Assembly: GCA_964652075.1 (NCBI GenBank)
Contig: CAZYZQ010000019.1
Location: 1 to 25,149 of the forward strand
From: CAZYZQ01 sp964652075
GTDB lineage: Bacteria; Bacillota; Clostridia; Oscillospirales; Oscillospiraceae
DNA: 25,149 nucleotides
Direction of reading: 5' to 3'
Made by a program: the position numbers and the translations under genes. Below, one piece after another: positions 7,500 to 14,899 of the stretch. The notes under the pieces are model-generated. The model saw nothing but the letters and a program-made list of their open reading frames with translations. It was not told the DNA's origin and ran no database searches. The number at the start of each line of letters is the position of its first letter. Position 1 is the stretch's first letter.

Positions 7500-8537
7500 A
7501 TGAAAAAACTGCAATGGAAAACAATTTGCTGGCCGCTGCTGCCCGCCATTCTGCTGGCCGGGCTGGTGCTGCCGCGCGGCTATGGGCTGCTGCCGGAAAA
7601 GGCCGTGGAGTCCTCGCAGGACAGCGTGCCGGGCCTGCCCGATATCCCGGAATTTCCGGAGATTCCGGAACCCGAACCGGAGCCGGAACCGGAACCCGAA
7701 CCGGAGCCGGAACCGGAACCCGAACCGGAGCCGGAACCGGAGCCCCAGCCGGAGGAACCGCCGCAGACGCAGCCGGAGGTCACGCAGGAACCTGCCCCGG
7801 AGCCGGAGCCGGAACCGGAACCGGAGCCCCAGCCGGAGGAACCGCCGCAGACGCAGCCGGAGGTTACGCCTGAGCCTGCTCCGGAGTCGGAACCGGATCC
7901 GCAGCCCGATCCGGAGCCATCCCCGGAACCCACGCAGCCGGTGCAGGCGGGCGTTTCGAGCTACACAGGCACCACCGTGGAGGCAAGCTGGTTTGACGAC
8001 GCGCTGTTCATCGGTGACTCCCGCACCGTCGGGCTATCGGAGTATGGCACGCTGCAAAACGCCGATTATTTCTGCGACGTCGGGCTGACGATCTATTCCG
8101 TCACCTCCGCCACCGTCGGCGGCCAGTCGCTGGCGGGGATGCTGGAGGCACGGCAGTACGGCAAGATCTACATCATGCTCGGCGTCAACGAGCTGGGCAC
8201 CGGCACGGACGACTCCTTCGCCAGGTCCTACCACGACCTCGTCACATGGGTGCAGGCGAAGCAGCCGGACGCAATTGTGGTCATCCAGTCGATGCTCTGC
8301 CTGTCCAAGGCCTACTGTGAAAACAGCTTTTTTGACAACGATGTCATCCGCAGCCGGAACGCAAAGCTCGCCGCGCTGGCCGACAACGCGCAGATCTTCT
8401 ATCTTGAGCTGAACGACCTGTTTACAGACGAAAACGGCGACCTGATCGCAGAATACACCGGCGACGGCGCGCACTTCTACGCCAAGAACTACTCCATGTG
8501 GGTCGACGCGCTGCTAAGCCGCGCACCGCCCGTCTGA
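7500..8537 (+). CDS. Exported SGNH-hydrolase-like protein on a Glu/Pro repeat stalk
   Basis: This 345-residue protein has an N-terminal membrane anchor or signal segment (about 8-25), a long stalk of EP dipeptides and EPPQTQPEV units (about 50-148), and a C-terminal SGNH/GDSL-type domain (about 160-342). The domain shows block I GDSR (172-175, nucleophile Ser174), block III GVNE (228-231, Asn230) and block V DGAH (Asp322, His325). It should sit outside the membrane and act as the acyl-transfer or esterase partner of the MBOAT protein encoded 12 bases upstream. The ATG at 7500 follows AAAGGGGGCGCGGC. The stalk probably spans part of the wall, placing the enzyme at its substrate. Whether it adds or removes acyl groups cannot be decided here; the operon context favours transfer. 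Confidence 0.88.
   Translation: MKKLQWKTICWPLLPAILLAGLVLPRGYGLLPEKAVESSQDSVPGLPDIPEFPEIPEPEPEPEPEPEPEPEPEPEPEPEPEPQPEEPPQTQPEVTQEPAPEPEPEPEPEPQPEEPPQTQPEVTPEPAPESEPDPQPDPEPSPEPTQPVQAGVSSYTGTTVEASWFDDALFIGDSRTVGLSEYGTLQNADYFCDVGLTIYSVTSATVGGQSLAGMLEARQYGKIYIMLGVNELGTGTDDSFARSYHDLVTWVQAKQPDAIVVIQSMLCLSKAYCENSFFDNDVIRSRNAKLAALADNAQIFYLELNDLFTDENGDLIAEYTGDGAHFYAKNYSMWVDALLSRAPPV
7671..7864 (+). repeat. In-frame tandem repeats encoding the Glu/Pro stalk
   Basis: From 7671 a 24-base unit starting CCCGAACCGGAGCCGG is repeated almost three times without change (7671, 7695, 7719). A 48-base stretch at 7733-7780 recurs identically at 7817-7864, 84 bases later. Both periods are multiples of three, so copy-number change would alter stalk length without breaking the frame. 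Confidence 0.9.
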
Positions 8538-8540
8538 ACC

Positions 8541-8570
8541 TCGCCCCGGGAACCCGGGGCGAATTATTTT
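8541..8570 (+). terminator. Intrinsic terminator after the SGNH gene
   Basis: TCGCCCCGGG-aa-CCCGGGGCGA (8541-8562) is a perfect inverted repeat followed by ATTATTTT. It separates the MBOAT/SGNH operon from the repressor gene, whose -35 begins 11 bases further on. Confidence 0.9.
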
Positions 8571-8580
8571 GTCCTGTCTG

Positions 8581-8609
8581 TTGACAAACGTAACCAGTCA
8601 TGCTATACT
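8581..8609 (+). promoter_or_regulatory. Sigma-A promoter of the BlaI/M56 operon
   Basis: A perfect TTGACA (8581-8586) is followed after exactly 17 bases by TATACT (8604-8609), a 5/6 match. It is among the strongest promoters in the window and is embedded in operator-like repeats, as expected for an autorepressed gene. Confidence 0.88.
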
Positions 8610-8625
8610 ATGGTTACAAACGTAA
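8584..8625 (+). promoter_or_regulatory. Two BlaI-type operator-like sites around the promoter
   Basis: The decamer ACAAACGTAA occurs at 8584-8593, overlapping the -35, and again at 8616-8625, just after the -10; the two are 32 bases apart, about three helical turns. The second is part of a dyad TTAC-aaac-GTAA (8614-8625) that resembles the TTACATATGTAA-like operators known for BlaI/MecI (10 of 12 positions). The outer arms GTAACCA and TGGTTAC also form a larger inverted repeat across the -10. Binding by the repressor encoded downstream is inferred. Confidence 0.7.
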
Positions 8626-8641
8626 ACAAGGAGGGATTCAT

Positions 8642-9025
8642 ATGGAAGCTGACGTGATCCATCTGACGGACGCGGAGTGGCAGGTCATGGAGTGTCTCTG
8701 GGCGTCCGCCCCGCAGACGGGACGCGCCCTGACGGACGCGCTTGCCGGCAAAATGGGCTGGAGCCGGAGCACCACACTGACGCTCCTGCGCCGCCTGGAG
8801 GCGAAGGGCGCGGTGCGCAGTACCGCAGAAGGCGGCATAAAGGCCTTTTCCCCCGCCGTCGCGCGTGAGGACGCCGTGCTCAGCGAGACGCAGGCGCTTC
8901 TGGCGCGCGCCTATCAGGGCAGCGTCAGCCTGCTCGTCTCCGCCATGACGAAGCGGCAGCGCCTGCCGCAGTCGGAGATCGACGAGCTGCACGCGCTGCT
9001 CGACCAGCTGGAGGCGAAGCCATGA
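8642..9025 (+). CDS. BlaI/MecI-family transcriptional repressor
   Basis: This 127-residue protein is a winged-helix repressor of the BlaI/MecI family, which dimerises on DNA and is inactivated by cleavage when its partner membrane protease is triggered. The N-terminal DNA-binding part is recognisable (LTDAEWQVMECLWASAP, residues 8-24, then SRSTTLTLLRRLEAKGAV at about 41-58), with a helical dimerisation tail. The ATG at 8642 has AAGGAGG at 8628-8634; the longer reading frame from 8600 would start inside the promoter. Its stop overlaps the ATG of the M56 gene by four bases (ATGA), so the two are translationally coupled. It most likely represses its own operon through the repeats at 8584-8625. 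Other targets are unknown. Confidence 0.93.
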   Translation: MEADVIHLTDAEWQVMECLWASAPQTGRALTDALAGKMGWSRSTTLTLLRRLEAKGAVRSTAEGGIKAFSPAVAREDAVLSETQALLARAYQGSVSLLVSAMTKRQRLPQSEIDELHALLDQLEAKP

Positions 9026-10959
9026 CGAATTTTGTCCCTTGGATCCTCTCCTCCAGTGTTCTGATTGTCTGCGTGCTGGCGCTGCGGCGGATGCTGCGCG
9101 GCCACGCCAGCGCCCGTCTGCGCTACGCGCTGTGGCTCTTGGTGCTGGTGCGCCTGCTGCTGCCGGTGCAGCTCGGGCAGACGGCGCTCAGCGTTCAGAA
9201 CGCGGTGCCCACCCGCGCGCCGGAACCGACCGTGCAAAGCACGCCCGCGCCGCAAATTCAGGCTGTGCCGCCGGACGCAATCCAGCACGCACTCCCTGCG
9301 GCAGCTGAACCTACGCCGCCCATTCCCAGCGCCGCCCCTGCGGCGCCGGAAAAAACGCCGTCCGGCCCCTCCTTGCAGCATGTGCTGCGCCTTGTCTGGC
9401 TCGGCGGCATGGCGGTGCTGGCCCTCTGCATTCTGGCGGCAAACGCACACTTCTGGCTTCAGCTGTGCCGCACGCGCAGCCGTCTGCCGCTGCCGGGGCG
9501 CGTCTACACGGCGGCCGTGCCCACGCCCTGCCTGTTCGGCCTTGTTCGCCCCGCAATCTATCTGCCGCCCGCCGTCGCGCAGGATGAGACGGCGCTGCGC
9601 CACGCGCTGGTGCACGAGCGGACGCATCTGCGGCACGGCGACGCGCTCTGGTCGCTGCTGCGCTGCGTCTGTCTGGTGCTGCACTGGTATAACCCGCTGG
9701 TCTGGTGCGCGGCGTTTTTCTCGCAGCGCGACGCGGAGCTTGCCTGCGACGAGGCCGCCGTCCGAACCCTGGGCGAACAGGAGCGCGCCGCCTACGGGCG
9801 GACGCTGCTCCGGCTGACATGCAGCGGCCGCCCCGCCCTGCTGCGCACAGCCACCACCATGTCCGGCGGGAAATCGCAGATAAAGGAGCGAATCGAAATG
9901 CTGGTCAAAAAACCGAAAACAGCCCTTCTTACCCTGCTCGCCGTTCTGCTGATTGCCGCCCTCACCGTGGGCTGCACCTTCACCGGCGCGAAGCAGGATG
10001 CGTCCACATCCCCGCGCGAGCCGATTCTGGAGGAACCCCAGTCACCGGAACCGGAAGAGGCCCCCGATATCCCGGAAGAATTGCCGGAACCGGAGCAGAC
10101 ACCTGCGCCGGAAGAGACGCCGGAACCGGAGGAAGCGGCGCCGCAGGGCAGCCTCATCGCCGGCAACCTGTCTGACCTGACTCCCGTTCTGAACGCGCTG
10201 CCCGACACACAGGTGCTGATTACGCTTGTGCTCGACTCCGGCGAGGGCAATATGGTCATCGCGGGCTATGACGCCTCCGACACGCCGAATGACCCGAGCG
10301 ATTCCCTCACAGGCTTTGCCTATGAGCCGGTCGAGCCTTCCGAGCTGGAGACAACCGGCCGGATGCTCTACGTCTGCGGCATGGACGAGGCGTCGGACTG
10401 GCAGCTGACGTTCTACGAAGGCTCACACGACCTCCTGCTCTCCTTCGGTGGCGGCACGCCGCAGTGCTTCCGCTGCACCTACGGCGAGGAATCCGGCCAG
10501 TGCGTCGGCGATATTGTCCGCATGTGGTTCAACGAGGCGCAGTACCGCGATATGGGCGGGTTCTACGAGGATCAGGATCAGATTGTCATTCCCGACGAGG
10601 GGCAGGACTACCTCGCCGCCGCGCAGGCGTTCTGCGACGCCTTTGAGGGCAAGCACCTCGACGCAACGTCGGGAAGCCAATTCTGTTACACGTATGTCGC
10701 CTGCACCGTCTCCCCCGCCGAGGAGGAGACGGCGGTCAGACGCGAGCGCGGTGATCTCGGCGAGAACATGTGGGCGTTCACCCTGCGAACCGACTTTGTC
10801 CCGGAAAACGAGCGCGCGCTGAGCTGGTCCATGGCGGGCAACACCGGCTCCTGCCCCGACCCGGACGCGCCCGAGGGCGCGTACAGCTACTCCCGCTGCG
10901 GCTACATCACCCGCAGTGAGGACGGCTGGCACTGCGAGCTGGTCGGCACCGGCTGGTAA
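9022..10959 (+). CDS. BlaR1/MecR1-type M56 membrane metalloprotease with unfamiliar C-terminal sensor region
   Basis: This 645-residue membrane protein belongs to peptidase family M56. The protease part (residues 1-317) has helices at about 5-22, 35-50, 120-140 and 300-316. The zinc motif HERTH is at 198-202, with the downstream DAELACDE at 237-244 supplying the third ligand region. In BlaR1 an extracellular penicillin-binding domain follows; here, after the last helix and LTVGC (Cys318), there is an acidic Pro/Glu linker (about 333-375) and some 270 residues that I do not recognise. I see no Ser-x-x-Lys active site of a penicillin sensor there. The region contains several Cys residues (QCFRCTYGEESGQC). 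It should sense an envelope signal and trigger removal of the coupled repressor. The signal is unknown. Confidence 0.9.
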   Translation: MTNFVPWILSSSVLIVCVLALRRMLRGHASARLRYALWLLVLVRLLLPVQLGQTALSVQNAVPTRAPEPTVQSTPAPQIQAVPPDAIQHALPAAAEPTPPIPSAAPAAPEKTPSGPSLQHVLRLVWLGGMAVLALCILAANAHFWLQLCRTRSRLPLPGRVYTAAVPTPCLFGLVRPAIYLPPAVAQDETALRHALVHERTHLRHGDALWSLLRCVCLVLHWYNPLVWCAAFFSQRDAELACDEAAVRTLGEQERAAYGRTLLRLTCSGRPALLRTATTMSGGKSQIKERIEMLVKKPKTALLTLLAVLLIAALTVGCTFTGAKQDASTSPREPILEEPQSPEPEEAPDIPEELPEPEQTPAPEETPEPEEAAPQGSLIAGNLSDLTPVLNALPDTQVLITLVLDSGEGNMVIAGYDASDTPNDPSDSLTGFAYEPVEPSELETTGRMLYVCGMDEASDWQLTFYEGSHDLLLSFGGGTPQCFRCTYGEESGQCVGDIVRMWFNEAQYRDMGGFYEDQDQIVIPDEGQDYLAAAQAFCDAFEGKHLDATSGSQFCYTYVACTVSPAEEETAVRRERGDLGENMWAFTLRTDFVPENERALSWSMAGNTGSCPDPDAPEGAYSYSRCGYITRSEDGWHCELVGTGW

Positions 10960-10968
10960 AAGCAAAAC

Positions 10969-11010
10969 AGCGGCGCTGCTTCCCAACAGGAAGCAGCGCC
11001 GCTTTATTCG
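10969..11010 (+). terminator. Strong intrinsic terminator, probably bidirectional
   Basis: Perfect 15-base arms AGCGGCGCTGCTTCC (10969-10983) and GGAAGCAGCGCCGCT (10989-11003) enclose the loop CAACA. On the plus strand TTATTC follows; on the minus strand GTTTTGCTTTT follows. It can end both the M56 operon and the converging gene at 11023-11692. Confidence 0.9.
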
Positions 11011-11022
11011 TATGTGTCAAAT

Positions 11023-11692
11023 TCACGCGTCCTTCTGATAGACGACCAACTCTTCACGCTCGAGCAGCCACAGCGCGTCGCTCACGTCTGCAATGAACGC
11101 GTCAATATCATACGCGCCCGGCTCGAAAATGCCGTCGCCGCTCGTGTACACCGTGCCGCCTTCCACGCGGAACAGCTCAAAGGCTAAAAAAGTTGATCAT
11201 CCGGGACGTTAAATGGTGTGTAGGGCAGGATCAAATACTGCGCGTCAGGCACCGGCATCGTCTCAGGCCTCGAAAACATCGCCTGAAAATGAACCTCCAT
11301 AACCTCGTTTTCCTCACAGTTGTAGATTGGAAGCAGAACCCGGAACCGGCACGCTTCCAGATATTCCCCCCCGTTTCATCCCAAACATATTCCACCGGCA
11401 TCGCCAGCGCAAATTTTTTCACTCTGAACGCCATATACAGAATATAGTCGCCGCTGGGAACCGTGACGTAGTCGCCGGGAGTCTCAAGATGCGTGAGCTG
11501 AATCCGCGGTGTGCGCGCGGCGCGGTATCGCTCTGTCCAGGCCCCGACCGTCGTCGCATATTTTCGTCCCCCCTGTGTCCGGAACCTCGCTTCCCACTCC
11601 GGTATTTCAAAAATCCCCCCAAAGAGGTAAACGCAGTCCAGAACCACCAGCAGCAGAAGTATGGTAGCAATTGCTCTTAACTTCGTCCACAT
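11023..11692 (-). pseudogene. Membrane-anchored hypothetical protein gene with two homopolymer frameshifts
   Basis: Read with two single-base corrections, this encodes one coherent protein of about 226 residues with an N-terminal membrane helix (about 7-27) and an extracytoplasmic part; I do not recognise the family. Frame one runs MWTKLRAIATILLLLVVLDC to YVWDETG. At a run of seven G (11366-11372) it must shift by -1 to continue GEYLEACRFRVLLPIYNCEE and on to PFNVPDDQLF. At a run of six T (11186-11191), just before a TAG, it must shift by -1 again to continue LAFELFRVEGGTVYTSGDG to the TGA at 11025. Both shifts equal one missing base in a homopolymer. The promoter at 11724-11752 and ribosome binding site (GGAGAGGGG) look intact; the start is ATG 11692, or TTG 11698. 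It may be a recent pseudogene, sequencing error, or slippage-dependent. Confidence 0.75.
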
Positions 11693-11723
11693 ATACAACG
11701 CCCCTCTCCACTTTTATAACATA

Positions 11724-11752
11724 ATTATACCAAGAAGGAGAAAGGCCGTCAA
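11724..11752 (-). promoter_or_regulatory. Sigma-A promoter of the frameshifted membrane protein gene
   Basis: On the minus strand TTGACG (11752-11747) and a perfect TATAAT (11729-11724) are 17 bases apart. It lies 31 bases upstream of the ATG at 11692. A near-consensus promoter in front of a broken gene argues that the damage is recent or not real. Confidence 0.8.
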
Positions 11753-11834
11753 TCGTAATTCTTCACAAGGTAGCTTGATAACACTTGTATCATATGTACA
11801 ACCATGGGCACCAATTTCCCCGCGCCGCTGCATA

Positions 11835-12662
11835 TTATGGATTGGGATACCGCTCCACCCGTTCCAGCCAGTTGGCTGTCAGCGCCTCAAAGAGCGGGAC
11901 CTGCTCTGTCTGCAAAAAGTGCCCCGCGACGTCCAGCACGGCAAACCCCGCGCGGGGATAGCTTTGCAGCAGCGGCCAGACGTCCGCATAGCCGACGCAC
12001 ACATCCTGCCGTCCGCAGAGGAACAGCGACGGCTTCTCAAATCCCACCCGGGCGATCTGCTCATCCGCCGGGAAGGAGAACGCATAGTGTGCCTTCAGCT
12101 CTGCGATGAATGCGCCGTCGCACTGTACCACGCCCTTCCGGAACTCCTCCTCAAACCTGCGGTAGGTATACGGGTTCGCCACCACGCCGTAATCGCAGAA
12201 AAAGCGCCGCGCCTCCTCCGACAGCCCGTCCCAGACGGACGGCTCTGCGAACAGCAGCGTTCGCTGCGGCAGCGTGCGGTCTTTCTTCTCCGGCGCTACC
12301 ACCGGGCAGAGCAGCATCAGCCCGTCCACGCGCGCCATGTCCTTCGCCAGAAGCCCTCTGGCCAGATAGCCGCCGTAGGACTCGCCGATCAGCAGATACG
12401 GCCCCTGCACCTCGCGTGCGAGCACCTGCATCAGGATCTCCAATATCGCGTCCGCAGACGCGTTCGCCAGGCTGCCCGTCGACGCGCCCATCCCCGGCAG
12501 GTCGAGATAGATGCGCCGGTACCCCGCCTTTTTCGCAAACACCGGTTCCAGACACGCCTGCATCATCTCCATGCTGCACCCGATGCCATGCAGGATCACC
12601 ACAGGCTTCCCCTCGCCCAGCACCTGCACATGGATCTGCTCGCCCAATATCCGAACTTTCAT
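11835..12662 (-). CDS. Alpha/beta-fold hydrolase
   Basis: This 275-residue cytoplasmic protein has the alpha/beta hydrolase pattern. The oxyanion region HGIG lies near residues 24-27, then DLPGMGAS near 54-61, the nucleophile elbow GESYGG (about 92-97, Ser94), the acid Asp in CGRQDVCVG (about 215-223) and the catalytic His in DVAGHFLQ (about 243-250). There is no signal peptide. The ATG at 12662 follows AGGAGAGATCAGAG. It lies downstream of pgi beyond a terminator, and no separate promoter is obvious in the 40 bases between, so it may rely on read-through. The substrate cannot be predicted: the family includes esterases, C-C bond hydrolases and lipases. Confidence 0.88.
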   Translation of the reverse strand: MKVRILGEQIHVQVLGEGKPVVILHGIGCSMEMMQACLEPVFAKKAGYRRIYLDLPGMGASTGSLANASADAILEILMQVLAREVQGPYLLIGESYGGYLARGLLAKDMARVDGLMLLCPVVAPEKKDRTLPQRTLLFAEPSVWDGLSEEARRFFCDYGVVANPYTYRRFEEEFRKGVVQCDGAFIAELKAHYAFSFPADEQIARVGFEKPSLFLCGRQDVCVGYADVWPLLQSYPRAGFAVLDVAGHFLQTEQVPLFEALTANWLERVERYPNP

Positions 12663-12694
12663 CTCTGATCTCTCCTGTCATTCTGTTTTGGCTC

Positions 12695-12730
12695 TATGAT
12701 AAACGGCGGAGATCGCGTGATCTCCGCCGT
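12695..12730 (-). terminator. Intrinsic terminator after pgi
   Basis: Perfect arms ACGGCGGAGATC (12703-12714) and GATCTCCGCCGT (12719-12730) flank a GCGT loop; on the minus strand TTATCATA follows, a rather poor T-tract. It lies 14 bases after the pgi stop and 33 bases before the ribosome binding site of the hydrolase, so termination may be incomplete. Confidence 0.75.
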
Positions 12731-12744
12731 CAGGTATTCTTTTC

Positions 12745-14076
12745 TCAGCCGATGCGGCCCGCGAGCTTCTCGCGCTGCTCATCGTAGCCGGGCTTGCCGA
12801 GGAGGGCAAACATGTTGACCTTGTACGCCTCGACGCCGGGCTGGTTGAACGGGTTCACGCCCAGCATATAGCCGGAGATGCCGCACGCGATCTCAAAGAA
12901 CGCGACCAGCTCGCCGAAGGACTTCTCGGACTTGTCCGGGATCGTGATCTCGAGGTTCGGCACGCCGCCGTCCATGTGCGCGAGCTCCGTCGCGGCCAGC
13001 GCCTGATGGTTGGCCCACGTGAGCTGCTTGCCCGCGAGGAAATTCAGGCCGTCCGCGTTGCCCGCGTCATACGGGATCTCGACGGAGGTGTTGCCGCTTT
13101 CAACCTTGATGAAGGTCTCGAGCAGGATGCGCATGCCGTCCTGAATATACTGGCCCATGGAGTGCAGGTCGGGCGTGAAGTCGACGGAGGCCGGGAACAG
13201 GCCCTTGCCGTCCTTGCCCTCGGACTCGCCGTAGAGCTGCTTCCACCACTCGCCGGTGAAGCGCAGCGCCGGCTCGAAGGCCGCGAGGATCTCGATCTGC
13301 TTGCCGTCGCGGTGCAGCGCGTTGCGGACAGCCGCGTACTTGAGCGCGGTGTTGACCTCGGGGTCATGGCTCTTGCCCGCCTCAAAGACCGTCTGCGCGG
13401 CGTTCAGCATGGCGTCGATGTCGATACCGGCCACGGCCAGCGGCAGCAGGCCGACCGGGGTGAAGACGGAGAAGCGGCCGCCGACGTTGTCGGGGATGAC
13501 GAAGGTCGTGTAGCCCTCCTGCGTGGCAAGGCCGCGCAGCGCGCCGCGTGCCTTGTCGGTCGTGGCGTAGATGCGCTTCGCCGCCTCTTCCTTGCCGTAC
13601 TTCTTCTCGAGCAGGGCGCGGAAGACACGGAACGCGACGGCAGGCTCCGTCGTCGTGCCGGACTTGGAGATGACGTTGACGGAGAAGTCGCGGTCGCCGA
13701 GCATCTCGATGACCTCGTTCGTGCCGTCGGCGGACAGGCCGTTGCCTGCAAAATAGATGTCCGGGGTCTTCTTGGGCAGCTGGTTGTAGTTCGGGCTCTT
13801 CACGAACTCGAGCGCGGCGCGCGCGCCGAGGTAGGAGCCGCCGATGCCGACGACGACGAGCGCATCGGAGTCGGACTGGATCTCCTTCGCAGCGGCCTTG
13901 ATCGCGGCCAGCTCGTCCTGATTCTTGCCCTCAGCCAGATGCAGCCAGCCGAGGAAGTCGTTGCCCGCGCCGGTGCCGTTCAGCAACGTGTCGAGCGCCG
14001 TACCGGCCTCGGTATACAGCGTGCTGAGCTTCTGCTCATCCACCTGCGCATTCTGAATGTTCAGCGACAGATTCAT
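12745..14076 (-). CDS. pgi: Glucose-6-phosphate isomerase
   Basis: This 443-residue cytoplasmic enzyme interconverts glucose 6-phosphate and fructose 6-phosphate. It has the sugar-isomerase signature VVVGIGGSYLGARAALE (about 74-90), the phosphate-binding SKSGTTTEP (137-145) and GGRFSVFTPVGLLPLA (about 203-218). Length fits the shorter bacterial form. The ATG at 14076 is preceded by AAAGAGGGTACTGAC; the longer reading frame from 14145 starts within the promoter and lacks a ribosome binding site. Its own promoter lies at 14134-14162, and a small hairpin (14102-14118) sits in the leader. Together with the glucokinase gene at 2267-3205 it covers the first two steps of glucose use. Confidence 0.96.
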   Translation of the reverse strand: MNLSLNIQNAQVDEQKLSTLYTEAGTALDTLLNGTGAGNDFLGWLHLAEGKNQDELAAIKAAAKEIQSDSDALVVVGIGGSYLGARAALEFVKSPNYNQLPKKTPDIYFAGNGLSADGTNEVIEMLGDRDFSVNVISKSGTTTEPAVAFRVFRALLEKKYGKEEAAKRIYATTDKARGALRGLATQEGYTTFVIPDNVGGRFSVFTPVGLLPLAVAGIDIDAMLNAAQTVFEAGKSHDPEVNTALKYAAVRNALHRDGKQIEILAAFEPALRFTGEWWKQLYGESEGKDGKGLFPASVDFTPDLHSMGQYIQDGMRILLETFIKVESGNTSVEIPYDAGNADGLNFLAGKQLTWANHQALAATELAHMDGGVPNLEITIPDKSEKSFGELVAFFEIACGISGYMLGVNPFNQPGVEAYKVNMFALLGKPGYDEQREKLAGRIG

Positions 14077-14101
14077 GTCAGTACCCTCTTTATTTGTTAT
14101 T

Positions 14102-14118
14102 TTGCCGCAAAGCGGCAA
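14102..14118 (-). other. Hairpin in the pgi leader
   Basis: TTGCCGC-aaa-GCGGCAA forms a 7-pair stem with a 3-base loop between the pgi promoter and its ribosome binding site, followed on the minus strand by AATAACAAATAA rather than a T-tract. It is more likely to affect mRNA stability or translation than to terminate. Confidence 0.5.
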
Positions 14119-14133
14119 TGTATTTCTGTACAT

Positions 14134-14162
14134 ATTGTAATACAATTGGGCGCGCGCGTCAA
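14134..14162 (-). promoter_or_regulatory. Sigma-A promoter of pgi
   Basis: On the minus strand TTGACG (14162-14157) and TACAAT (14139-14134), each a 5/6 match, are separated by 17 bases. The -35 begins 17 bases after the stop codon of the SDR gene, so pgi has its own promoter even if some transcripts read through from upstream. Confidence 0.8.
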
Positions 14163-14178
14163 GGGAAGCGCTGCTTTC

Positions 14179-14877
14179 TCAGATCACGAATCCCCCGTTG
14201 ACGCCCAAAATCTGCCCGGTTGTGAATGGCAGGCGCGAGAGCTGGAAGATGGCCTCGGCAATCTCCGACGCGTCGGCAATCCGGCCGAGCGGCGTCTCCT
14301 CACACAGCGCGGCACGGTCGTCCGCGTCAAATTCCGCCATCATATCCGTATCCACGCAGCCGGGGGCGACGCAGTTGACGCGGATGCCGGACGGGCCAAG
14401 CTCCTTCGCCAGCGCCTTGGTATAGGCGATCAGCGCGCCCTTCGCGGCGGAGTAGGCTGCCTCACAGCTCGCGCCCACTTGCCCCCACATGGACGAGACG
14501 GTCACAATGCTGCCCGCCTGCTTTTGCAGCATCCCGGGCAGCGCCGCGCGGGCGCACAGGTGCGCGCCGCGCACGTTCACGGCAAACAGCCTGTCCCACT
14601 CCTCCGTCGTGATCTCGGAGACGAGGCCGTAGTGCGAAATCCCGGCGCAGAGCACCAGCGTGTCCACCGGCCCGGCTGCGGCAAACAGTGCCGCGACGTC
14701 CGCTTCGCAGGCCACGTCCGCGCGCACGGCCGTCGCGCCGGTCTGCGCGGCAAGCGCCCGCGCGGACGCTTCGGATTTTTCATAGCAGAAAAACACGCGG
14801 TCGCCGTTTTGCGCAAAGCGGCGGACGCACGCCGCGCCGATGCCCCGCGAGCCGCCGGTAATCAAAACAGTCTGCAC
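14179..14877 (-). CDS. Short-chain dehydrogenase/reductase, FabG-like
   Basis: This 232-residue NAD(P)-dependent oxidoreductase has a Rossmann fold: cofactor loop TGGSRGIG (7-14), LCAGIS near 76-81, NVRG near 101-104, catalytic Ser in VSSMWG (Ser129) and YSAAK (Tyr142, Lys146), and the family end TGQILGVNGGFVI. It resembles 3-oxoacyl-ACP reductase but fatty-acid genes are not nearby, so the substrate is uncertain. I prefer a GTG start at 14877 (MQTVLITGG), nine bases after GGGGG; a TTG at 14883 has too little spacing. A terminator stem-loop (14901-14931) ends just eight bases before the ribosome binding site, leaving no room for a private promoter, so expression depends on read-through from the yab cluster or a promoter inside it. 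Confidence 0.9.
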   Translation of the reverse strand: MQTVLITGGSRGIGAACVRRFAQNGDRVFFCYEKSEASARALAAQTGATAVRADVACEADVAALFAAAGPVDTLVLCAGISHYGLVSEITTEEWDRLFAVNVRGAHLCARAALPGMLQKQAGSIVTVSSMWGQVGASCEAAYSAAKGALIAYTKALAKELGPSGIRVNCVAPGCVDTDMMAEFDADDRAALCEETPLGRIADASEIAEAIFQLSRLPFTTGQILGVNGGFVI

Positions 14878-14899
14878 AGTCAAGTTCCCCCTTTCCGGA

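Noticed and set aside
7671..7864. CRISPR-like or satellite array
   Set aside because: The repeats are tandem without spacers and in frame with a coding sequence; they encode the Glu/Pro stalk.
9022..10959. Calling the BlaI/M56 pair a beta-lactam resistance system
   Set aside because: No beta-lactamase or PBP2a-like gene is nearby and the sensor region shows no penicillin-binding motifs.
11785..11801. Dyad TTGTA-N7-TACAA as a terminator or operator after the alpha/beta hydrolase gene
   Set aside because: The stem has only five pairs, no T-tract follows, and no regulator can be linked to it.
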